Below the pieces are notes generated by a model that did not search any database, was not told where the DNA came from, and saw only the letters and a list, made by a program, of their open reading frames with translations. The position numbers were made by a program, and so were the translations under genes. Of a stretch of 30,012 bases of DNA, positions 7,587-14,880 are shown piece by piece. Every line of letters starts with the position of its first letter. The first letter of the stretch is position 1. The stretch is from NCBI GenBank assembly GCA_014730055.1, contig WJIV01000177.1, positions 1 through 30,012 of the forward strand, given 5' to 3'. This DNA comes from Candidatus Bathyarchaeota archaeon (GTDB lineage Archaea; Thermoproteota; Bathyarchaeia; TCS64).

Positions 7587-7817
7587 ATGTATCCATATGC
7601 TGAGGTTTACAGGTTGGATAATTCAGTCCTAAAAAATGTACATAGTTGGTACAGAGAGATGAAATTTTCTCATAAACCGGGTAACAATCTTTTTTCAGGG
7701 TTGAATATCCAAGCTTGCAATATTAATCCATTTAAAAATCCAAGAATACTGAGAGATGAAGTAGTAATTCAAAAGATCAGAATTCTAGGTAATATTCAAT
7801 TTATTGGAGGAGAGTAA
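7587..7817 (+). CDS. Unknown 76-residue protein at the head of the hydrogenase operon
   Basis: I do not recognise this protein. It has 76 residues, one Cys, no membrane segment and a basic, aromatic N-terminal half (residues WYREMKFSHKP). It is not an MvhD: the cysteines that bind the [2Fe-2S] cluster are absent. Two facts favour a real gene: a strong TATA box centred about 30 bases upstream makes its ATG a natural leaderless start, and its TAA stop directly abuts the ATG of the hydrogenase small subunit, with that gene's GGAGGAG site inside its last codons. Alternatively the 230 bases are an untranslated leader that only happens to be open. It may be a regulator, a maturation factor or a coupling leader peptide. 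Confidence 0.5.
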   Translation: MYPYAEVYRLDNSVLKNVHSWYREMKFSHKPGNNLFSGLNIQACNINPFKNPRILRDEVVIQKIRILGNIQFIGGE

Positions 7818-8684
7818 ATGGCTAAAATATTATTGACGGGACTAGCAGGGGACTCTGGTTGTCAAGTTGCTTCACTGGGGCTTCATGAGGCACTAGTTGA
7901 TATTCTTGCTGCGAACGAGCCCGTATTTGCTCCTACCCTTATTGATGCCAAGGAGATACCAGAAGAAATCGACGTGGCAATAGTTGAGGGTGGAATAAGG
8001 AACACGCACGAGGAAGAGATAATTAAGGAAATCCGTGAAAAATCTAAAGTACTTATTGCCATAGGAGCTTGCGCGGTGCAAGGCGGTATTCCGGGGCTAG
8101 CAAATCTTAAAGACGGCAAAGAGTTGATGAAGGAAATCTACAGCGAGATGAGAGGGACGGACAAGGGCACAATTCCGAGACACTTAGAGTCTCTTGCTGA
8201 ACAGCATCCGCTCAGTCACTTCGTAAAAGTCGATTATGTCATACCGGGTTGCCCACCAGAGGTAGATGATATTGCACACACTTTAACATCTCTTCTAAAT
8301 GGTAATGAACCTGTTTATAATAGTACACAGGTTTGCGATGACTGTCCCAGGGAGAGGTTAGGTGAGTACGATACTGGTTTAAAGAGAATAATTGAGGATT
8401 TCCCTGATCCAGAGAGATGTTTGTTAGAGCAGGGTTATTTCTGCATGGGTCCAGCAACCATGGGTGGATGTGGGGCACCATGTCCACAGGCAGGTAATAC
8501 CTGTGAAGGATGTAGAGGAAAATGCCTTGATGTCGATGATCAGGGATTAGCTATGCTTGATGCCCTAACAGGTCTTCTGTCCCAGATAAAAGACGATATC
8601 GAGTTGAACAATTATAGTGCACAACTTTATCGATTCACATACGCAGAGTCGATTCTCGCAGATCTAGCTAGGAGGAATAAGTAA
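7818..8684 (+). CDS. mvhG: [NiFe] hydrogenase small subunit, MvhG/FrhG-like (group 3)
   Basis: A 288-residue Fe-S electron-transfer subunit of a cytosolic group 3 [NiFe] hydrogenase, passing electrons between the NiFe site in the large subunit and MvhD. There is no twin-arginine signal. Proximal-cluster ligands are Cys15, Cys85 (AIGACAV) and Cys145 (IPGCPP). The position that is normally the first Cys of the CxGC motif is Asp12 (GDSGC). Further cysteines for the other clusters are Cys173, 176, 201, 209, 218, 222, 229, 232 and 236, matching the MvhG-type C-terminal half (CLLEQGYFCMGP). The ATG has a strong GGAGGAG site, follows the 76-codon ORF without a gap, and the stop overlaps the large-subunit ATG by one base (TAATG). 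Confidence 0.93.
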   Translation: MAKILLTGLAGDSGCQVASLGLHEALVDILAANEPVFAPTLIDAKEIPEEIDVAIVEGGIRNTHEEEIIKEIREKSKVLIAIGACAVQGGIPGLANLKDGKELMKEIYSEMRGTDKGTIPRHLESLAEQHPLSHFVKVDYVIPGCPPEVDDIAHTLTSLLNGNEPVYNSTQVCDDCPRERLGEYDTGLKRIIEDFPDPERCLLEQGYFCMGPATMGGCGAPCPQAGNTCEGCRGKCLDVDDQGLAMLDALTGLLSQIKDDIELNNYSAQLYRFTYAESILADLARRNK

Positions 8685-10084
8685 TGTCAAACGTAGTAGA
8701 AGTTGACCCATTGACACGTATCGAAGGGCTGGGAAAGATCAGAGTAGAGATAAAAGATAAGGAGGTACAGGACCTCAAGCTTCAGATCACTGTAGCTCCT
8801 CGCTTCTATGAGTATCTCGTAACAGGGAAAAGGGCAGAAGAAGCCCCAAGACTTACACAGAGAATATGCGGGATATGTTACGTAAGCCATCACCTAGTCG
8901 CAGTTAAAGCAATAGAAGACGCGTGGAACGTAACGCCTCCGGAGACAGCCGTATTATTGCGAAGGGTTATGAATGCAGGTGGATATATAACCAGCCATAG
9001 TCTTCACAGCGCATTCCTAGCTATACCCGACTTTATTGGGCTTCCACCGGAGAGCAGAAACTTCGTTGCATTAATGGGGAAATACCCAGAGGTAGGAAAA
9101 GCAGCGCTAAAGATCCACGCATATGGTAACAAGGTTGTTCAAGCCACTGGTGGAAGAATAGTACATGTAGTAACTTCAGTTCCAGGTGGACAGACCATGG
9201 GACTAAAGGAACAGAGGCGGGATGAACTAGTGGAGGAAGGAGAGGAGATAATGCAACTAGTTCGAGATTACGCTGACTTCGTCTATGATATATATGAGGA
9301 AGACAACCTCGTCTGCAGGCAGTTCCCAGAGATGGAAACAAACTTTATGGCCTTGGTTCAGGGAGACAGAAACGATTGGGACGTGTATGATGGTGATGGG
9401 AGGATTATATCTCCTTCTGGAAAGGAGCTTGCCAGATTTGACACATCCGATTATCATCAACATATAAAAGAAGCAGTATGGGAACACAGCAGCACAAAGG
9501 TTCCTTATTTTAAACCAGAAGGAGTCGGTGGGATAATCCGCGTAGGCCCACTCGCAAGGTTAAACGTAGCAAGCCAGATACCTTTCCCGATATCCAAGGA
9601 GCTAGAAAACCTATACTTAGATCTATTCCCTAGACCCTGTCTACAGGTCCAGGGCTTTAACCTAGCCAGAATACCCGAACTAATGGCAGGATTAGAGGAG
9701 ACATTAACTTTGCTCAGGGATGATAGAATACTCGGAGAAGATATCAGAGTACCAGTGAAACCTAGGGCTGGGGAGGGAGCCAGCTTTATAGAGGCACCAA
9801 GAGGAATTTTAACTCATCACTATAATATCGATGAGAACGGTATAATCAAATATTCAAACATTATTGCGCCAACGACCTATAATCATCCCCTAATGCAACA
9901 GGATTTACTCTCTAATGCAAAAGAATACTCCCATGAGCTGGCAGATCCTGAGACACGTTCAGAAGCCTGCTGGAGATTGGAGAAAATCGTAAGGGCGTAC
10001 GATCCATGTACGAGTTGCAGTGTTCACATGGTCGATTTTGACATAGAGGTTGATGGTAGAATGGTTGAGGTAAAGGAGGTCTAA
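8684..10084 (+). CDS. mvhA: [NiFe] hydrogenase large subunit, MvhA-like (group 3)
   Basis: A 466-residue catalytic subunit that oxidises or forms H2. The two NiFe-binding motifs are complete: RICGICYVSHH (Cys62, Cys65) and DPCTSC (Cys442, Cys445), followed by His448. After His448 come 18 residues that a hydrogenase maturation protease would normally remove, so the protein is expected to be made as a precursor. The N-terminal DPLTRIEGLGKI segment is typical. No maturation (hyp) or endopeptidase genes are in the window. It lies between the small subunit (one-base overlap) and HdrA1 (two-base gap, GGAGGT site), and this context points to group 3c, the Hdr-linked type; 3a and 3b are less likely because no FrhB or NAD(P)-binding hydrogenase subunit is adjacent. 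Confidence 0.94.
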   Translation: MSNVVEVDPLTRIEGLGKIRVEIKDKEVQDLKLQITVAPRFYEYLVTGKRAEEAPRLTQRICGICYVSHHLVAVKAIEDAWNVTPPETAVLLRRVMNAGGYITSHSLHSAFLAIPDFIGLPPESRNFVALMGKYPEVGKAALKIHAYGNKVVQATGGRIVHVVTSVPGGQTMGLKEQRRDELVEEGEEIMQLVRDYADFVYDIYEEDNLVCRQFPEMETNFMALVQGDRNDWDVYDGDGRIISPSGKELARFDTSDYHQHIKEAVWEHSSTKVPYFKPEGVGGIIRVGPLARLNVASQIPFPISKELENLYLDLFPRPCLQVQGFNLARIPELMAGLEETLTLLRDDRILGEDIRVPVKPRAGEGASFIEAPRGILTHHYNIDENGIIKYSNIIAPTTYNHPLMQQDLLSNAKEYSHELADPETRSEACWRLEKIVRAYDPCTSCSVHMVDFDIEVDGRMVEVKEV

Positions 10085-10086
10085 CA

Positions 10087-12360
10087 ATGAGCATTCAAGT
10101 ATTAATCTGTACATGTGGTAATACACTAAACGAGTATATAGATTACGAAGAATTAACTTACTTCCTAGAAAGTATTGAGGATATAACTCAGGTTAGTACA
10201 ACAATAGCAGCATGTACAAAGAGCGCAAAAGATAATCTCGTTGAAACTATAAACAAAAATGACGGGGAAAAGTTACTCGCGCTTGCCTGCACAAGAACAG
10301 TTTGTATGCACCCTTTGGAAGAGGCGATGAGTGAAGCAGGTTATGATCCCGATAATCTAGTACTAGTGAATATGAAGGAACAGTTAGCACAAGTACACGA
10401 AGATGTTGAATCCACTACTGATAAAGCAAAAATGATGATTAGATCAGCTCTAGAAAAATTAAGGTATGCTGAACCCCAAGAGATGCTGACCTTCGAGAGA
10501 TATCAAGATGTTATTGTGGTTGGGTCTGGTATAGCTGGTCTCACTGCAGCAAACGAGCTGGCTGACCAAGGATATAATGTTCATGTTGTTGAAAAGAACC
10601 CCTCAATAGGTGGAGTAATGCCGCTCGTCAGCAAAACTTACCCCGAAGAGGATTGTACAATGTGCTTGAGGGGTCCGAGAATGATTGAGCTTCTTACCAA
10701 ACAGGGGATCAAATACCATGTCTCGACGGAGATCAAGGACGTTGTTAAAACATCTAAAGGCCACAAGGTGACATTAGATAAAAAACCATTTGACCTTGAT
10801 CTTAAACCAACAAGAGAACTTGGTCAACCAACCGAGATTGTACCAAGGAAGGATGGAGGATATCAGCTAGTTTATCCGAGGGAGCAGGAAGAGGAAAATA
10901 TCCAGATAATAATGAAGTCGAAATGTGGAAGCTGCTCCAGCGTCTTCCCTTCAGGTCTAATGGAATTTGATGAACCCGTCGGTGAGAAGACAATCAACGC
11001 GGGAGCGGTGATTCTGACAACTGGATTCAACAATTTTGATCCAACGGGAATACCAAAGTGGGGATATGGACTGGATAACGTCATAACACAATATCAGCTG
11101 GCGAGAATGCTAGATCCATTAGGTCCAACTAGAGGAAAGGTGCTTAGACCAAAGAATAAAGACAAGCCGAACAAGATCGTTATGGTTCAATGTGTCGGGA
11201 GCAGAGACCCCGAATTTAACTCATACTGCAGCAAATACTGCTGCTTGGCAGCAATTAAACACGCTACACTAGTTAAGGAATTCCAAAATCCTGATGCTGA
11301 GATAACTATATTATTCAGGGATATCAGGGCGAGTGGGTATGGATTTGAGGAATTTTATAATGATGCGAAAGAGATGGGAATTAACTTTTTACACGGGGAC
11401 ATAACAAGCGTCACACCGTCCGGAGATGAACTATTGATCTCATATGATAATGGTAAAGGAGAACCTCAGACTCTCCAATCAGATATGATTGTCCTATCAA
11501 TAGGTATGACCCACCCTGAGGGAACTGATAAACTTGCTGAGATGTTTAACATTGAGTTAGCTGACTCTGGATTCTTTAAGGCGGTAGATGAGAAGGTAGC
11601 TAATATCCGGACTAAAACTCCCGGAGTATATATAGCGGGTACGTGCACAGGACCAAAAAACATTCCTGATAGCATTGCACAGGCAGGAGCCGCCTCCTTT
11701 ATGGCAGGCTCGTATCTTGAGAAATATGTTAGTAAAAAGAAGGATCATCCTAACGTTATTGAAGAACACTGTGGTGTTTGTGGAATATGCAGGAGTGTCT
11801 GTCCATATGGAGCGATTACAATTCCTGAAGACGACTATCCACAGTGGGATCCAGAACTTTGTGTATCCTGCGGTTTATGCGTTAGTAGCTGCCCGACACA
11901 TGCGATAGAGACGCCATCTTATGGTTTTGATTTAATAGATGCTCAGATTAACGCTATTATTGATTCCAGACCTGAAGGTAAACCATTGATAATGGGATTC
12001 CTCTGCGATGACTGTGGATACAATTTACTAGACACCACTGGTTTTGAAGACTTCAAATATACCAGCAATTTTATCCCAATCTACATTAACTGTATGAGTA
12101 ATCTAAGCCTGAGAAATGTACTAAAGGCTGTACGAGCTGGTGTTGACTCAATACTTCTCGTAGGCTGTGTTAAGGAGAGGTGTCACTTCCTAAAAGGCAC
12201 AAAGCGAAGTAAAGGACAGATGCAGATTATCGAGGAATTCTTCAATTCCACAGGAATTAGAACACCGATTAAAATACTTGAGTCAAGTGGAACTATGGTT
12301 AATCAGTTCCTAAGTGCGCTAGATGAGCTTGAAAAACAGATGGAGGAGACCAAGAAATGA
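10087..12360 (+). CDS. hdrA: HdrA-MvhD fusion, first copy (HdrA1)
   Basis: A 757-residue flavoprotein of the HdrA family with MvhD fused at the C-terminus. In order: N-terminal cluster domain (Cys8, Cys10, Cys43, Cys68, Cys73); FAD-binding GSGIAG at 146-151; HdrA CxxC at 190/193 (DCTMC); a shortened insert with only Cys280 and Cys283 where HdrA usually has an inserted ferredoxin; Cys369, 381, 385 and 386 (VQCVGSR and YCSKYCC); a two-cluster ferredoxin (562/565/568/572 and 592/595/598/602); and the MvhD domain (Cys640, 643, 669, 694, 699) for a [2Fe-2S]. HdrA FAD is the flavin-based bifurcation site in Hdr-Mvh complexes. MvhA and MvhG are directly upstream; HdrB and HdrC are absent. HdrA-MvhD fusions are known in some Methanosarcina. 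Confidence 0.92.
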   Translation: MSIQVLICTCGNTLNEYIDYEELTYFLESIEDITQVSTTIAACTKSAKDNLVETINKNDGEKLLALACTRTVCMHPLEEAMSEAGYDPDNLVLVNMKEQLAQVHEDVESTTDKAKMMIRSALEKLRYAEPQEMLTFERYQDVIVVGSGIAGLTAANELADQGYNVHVVEKNPSIGGVMPLVSKTYPEEDCTMCLRGPRMIELLTKQGIKYHVSTEIKDVVKTSKGHKVTLDKKPFDLDLKPTRELGQPTEIVPRKDGGYQLVYPREQEEENIQIIMKSKCGSCSSVFPSGLMEFDEPVGEKTINAGAVILTTGFNNFDPTGIPKWGYGLDNVITQYQLARMLDPLGPTRGKVLRPKNKDKPNKIVMVQCVGSRDPEFNSYCSKYCCLAAIKHATLVKEFQNPDAEITILFRDIRASGYGFEEFYNDAKEMGINFLHGDITSVTPSGDELLISYDNGKGEPQTLQSDMIVLSIGMTHPEGTDKLAEMFNIELADSGFFKAVDEKVANIRTKTPGVYIAGTCTGPKNIPDSIAQAGAASFMAGSYLEKYVSKKKDHPNVIEEHCGVCGICRSVCPYGAITIPEDDYPQWDPELCVSCGLCVSSCPTHAIETPSYGFDLIDAQINAIIDSRPEGKPLIMGFLCDDCGYNLLDTTGFEDFKYTSNFIPIYINCMSNLSLRNVLKAVRAGVDSILLVGCVKERCHFLKGTKRSKGQMQIIEEFFNSTGIRTPIKILESSGTMVNQFLSALDELEKQMEETKK

Positions 12361-14729
12361 GAATAGGAGTAGTGGTATCACCATGGGGAACAAGTCCTGA
12401 CACTTTCTCTAAGGTCGGTGGATTATCAATTTACGCTGAGACCCTAGAAAACGTAGTGGCTGTAGACAGTGGATATTATGGTCCAAAAGAAAAGGACATA
12501 GTTAATTTCAGGAAATTCATTAAAGATAACGATCTCGATAGAGTGGTTTTAGCTTCGTGTAGACCACGGCTTTTCAAGGAGGCATATATGCAGGCAGCCA
12601 TCGATATGGGGATCAACAAGTTCTTCGTTGAGGTCATAGATATCAGTGAATTATGTGCAGCAGACGCAGCTGATACGTCAATAGTCGAGAAAGCGAAAAT
12701 ACTACTCAGAGCCGCTGTTAACAGGGTTGGAAGTTTAGAGGAAATCCCCGTTGAAAAGATTCCAGTTATTCCCTCAGCACTTGTCATAGGTGGAGGTATA
12801 GTAGGGATGGAAGCAGCGACCCGTATTGCTGACAGAGGTTATAAGGTCCACATTGTGGAGAAAGAGCCCTTCATGGGCGGAAAAACACCACAACTTGGAA
12901 CCTGCTTCCCATCCATGGATTGCGGTCACTGCATAGCACCTTTCGAGGGCGAGCTACATAGAAGATGTATGTACAGGAGCCCTGTTACAAAAGACCCAAA
13001 CATCGAGGTCCATACTCTTTCAAGACTAATCAAGCTCTCGGGAGATATAGGTAACTTTAAGGCTACAATTGAGAAGCAACCTCGTTACATCGACCCCGAT
13101 AAATGTATTGGGTGTGGTAAATGTGCAGAAATCTGCAAGGGGGAGGTTCCTGACGAGTTTGATTTAGGTTTAAGCACAAGAAAGGCCGTCTATATTCCCA
13201 ACAATATGAGTCTACCAAGGGTCTATCACCTAGACCTTGAGCACTGCGAGAATCCAGAGGAACTTGTTGAAGCATGCCCTGTTGGGGCAATTGATCTAGA
13301 CATGCAGCCTGAGGTCAAGACAATCAAGATTGGGACACTGATCGTCGCTACTGGATTCGACTTATTCGATCCAACAGGTATGCACGGATACGGAAAATTC
13401 AAGGACGTCATCACACAGCTTGAACTAGCTAGGCTAACAGACCTGAGTGGACCGACAGGAGGAGTTGTAACTAAACTTAGCGATGGTGAGATCCCTGAAA
13501 GTATAGTTATGATACAGTGTGTTGGATCAAGAAACCCAAGAATTCATGAATACTGCAGTAGAATCTGCTGTGGAATTGCTGTTAAACATGCTTTAGATAT
13601 TAAGAAGAGATGGCCGGAAACAGACATATCAATACTTCATAAGGACATTAGACTAAACGGAAAAGACTACGAGGACATGTATTACGATATACAGGAACGA
13701 GGCGTTAGATTGATACGAGGAGAAGCAGGAGATGTCACAGAAGGCAAAGATGGACTAATATTCCAGTACGAAGATGAATTCGGTGAAACTCAGACAATAG
13801 AATCAGACATGATCGTGCTAAGCAATGGCATGGAGCCTTATTCAACAACTGAAGAATTAGCAAAAACTATAGGATTAGACCTTAATAGAGATGGATTTTT
13901 CTACGAGAAAAATCCCAAACTGGGACCAGTAGTAACAAATATCGGAGGCGTTTTCATATGCGGAGCATGCCAAGGACCCATGGATATACAGCACTCAATG
14001 AATCAGGTGTTATATGCAGTAAGCAAATCTATAGGCATACTCAGCAAGAAAGAGCTGGAGATAGAACTAACCAAAGCTATAGTTCAGGATGACATTTGTG
14101 TTGGGTGCGGCGCATGTGTTAGTGCCTGCCCCTTTGAAGCAATAGACTGGGGTAGCTTCGGGCAACCATTCGTTAACATTGAAGCCTGTACAGGCTGTGG
14201 GATATGTGCTGCAACATGTCCAGTCGCAGCAATGCAACTAAGATTATTCAGAGATGAACAAGTTATCCCGGCAGTCGAGGGGTTACTCAAACCAAGTAAA
14301 TGGCTAGATAATAAAGAAGAACCAGTCATAGTAGCTTTCGCATGTGAAGGAGCAGCTGGCTACGCATCTGAGATCGCTAACCAAATGGGAATGAAGATCC
14401 CCCACAATGTGAGGATACTAAAAGTACCTTGTACCGGTAGACTTGATGCCCTCCACTATATGAGAGCATTTGACGAGGGAGCAGACGGAGTTCTGGTATT
14501 CGCATGCCCTGAGGACCAATGCCACTACATAGATGGAAGCAAAAAAGCAGATGAACGAATTAGATACATGAAAAAGACTCTCGACGTCCTAGGAATAGGA
14601 AGTGAGAGGATGGAGGTATACAACATTAATAGCTGTGAACCTGATAGGTTCGCCGATCTATCTACCCAGTTCGCTGAGAAAATCTCCACCAAAACTATTG
14701 AACCAAAGAAGGTAGATTTAGACAAATAA
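12357..14729 (+). CDS. hdrA: HdrA-MvhD fusion, second copy (HdrA2)
   Basis: A 790-residue HdrA, clearly distinct from the preceding copy. The N-terminal domain keeps Cys68 (ASCRPR) but not the CxCG pair, so its N-terminal cluster is probably lost. FAD motif GGGIVG is at 145-150 and CxxC at 189/192 (DCGHC). The inserted ferredoxin is present: Cys250/253/256/260, then Cys297 and Cys307, so one cluster is complete and the second has lost its middle cysteines. Cys388, 400, 404 and 405 follow, then a two-cluster ferredoxin (581/584/587/591 and 611/614/617/621) and a C-terminal MvhD domain with Cys663, 692, 717 and 722. Its ATG overlaps the HdrA1 stop by four bases (ATGA). A T-run and the gdh promoter follow, so it ends the operon. 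Confidence 0.92.
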   Translation: MRIGVVVSPWGTSPDTFSKVGGLSIYAETLENVVAVDSGYYGPKEKDIVNFRKFIKDNDLDRVVLASCRPRLFKEAYMQAAIDMGINKFFVEVIDISELCAADAADTSIVEKAKILLRAAVNRVGSLEEIPVEKIPVIPSALVIGGGIVGMEAATRIADRGYKVHIVEKEPFMGGKTPQLGTCFPSMDCGHCIAPFEGELHRRCMYRSPVTKDPNIEVHTLSRLIKLSGDIGNFKATIEKQPRYIDPDKCIGCGKCAEICKGEVPDEFDLGLSTRKAVYIPNNMSLPRVYHLDLEHCENPEELVEACPVGAIDLDMQPEVKTIKIGTLIVATGFDLFDPTGMHGYGKFKDVITQLELARLTDLSGPTGGVVTKLSDGEIPESIVMIQCVGSRNPRIHEYCSRICCGIAVKHALDIKKRWPETDISILHKDIRLNGKDYEDMYYDIQERGVRLIRGEAGDVTEGKDGLIFQYEDEFGETQTIESDMIVLSNGMEPYSTTEELAKTIGLDLNRDGFFYEKNPKLGPVVTNIGGVFICGACQGPMDIQHSMNQVLYAVSKSIGILSKKELEIELTKAIVQDDICVGCGACVSACPFEAIDWGSFGQPFVNIEACTGCGICAATCPVAAMQLRLFRDEQVIPAVEGLLKPSKWLDNKEEPVIVAFACEGAAGYASEIANQMGMKIPHNVRILKVPCTGRLDALHYMRAFDEGADGVLVFACPEDQCHYIDGSKKADERIRYMKKTLDVLGIGSERMEVYNINSCEPDRFADLSTQFAEKISTKTIEPKKVDLDK

Positions 14730-14777
14730 CTCTATTTCATTAACCATTTTTAATAAATTTGTACAGCAAATACTTTC

Positions 14778-14783
14778 TTTTTT
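14778..14783 (+). terminator. U-rich terminator candidate after the Hdr operon
   Basis: CTTTTTT, within a longer pyrimidine tract (14773-14783), lies about 50 bases after the HdrA2 stop and before the gdh promoter. Archaeal RNA polymerase stops on U-tracts, so this is a fair candidate. There is no clear hairpin. Confidence 0.4.
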
Positions 14784-14797
14784 GTAAAGTTAATTAT

Positions 14798-14855
14798 AGT
14801 ATATACTCAGAGTCCAGAGTTCACACAAGCTATATATACCATATAGTAGTCTACT
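14798..14855 (+). promoter_or_regulatory. gdhA promoter with two flanking palindromes
   Basis: The TATA box (TATATATA, 14831-14838) should give a start near 14860. AGTATATACT (14798-14807) lies upstream of it and AGTAGTCTACT (14845-14855) between it and the start. Both are palindromes with AGTA/TACT half-sites, which makes them operator candidates. Short A/T palindromes are common by chance, so this is only suggestive. Confidence 0.4.
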
Positions 14856-14869
14856 CAAGCGACTTACAA

Positions 14870-14874
14870 GGTGA
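14870..14874 (+). promoter_or_regulatory. Ribosome binding site of gdhA
   Basis: GGTGA ends six bases before TTG 14881 and supports this TTG as the start of glutamate dehydrogenase. Confidence 0.65.
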
Positions 14875-14880
14875 AGTCCT

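Noticed and set aside
7818..14729. A hidden HdrB, HdrC or separate MvhD gene in the hydrogenase operon
   Set aside because: The stretch is filled completely by the four overlapping or abutting genes. No CCG-type (HdrB) motif or separate small 2x[4Fe-4S] HdrC frame is present on either strand.
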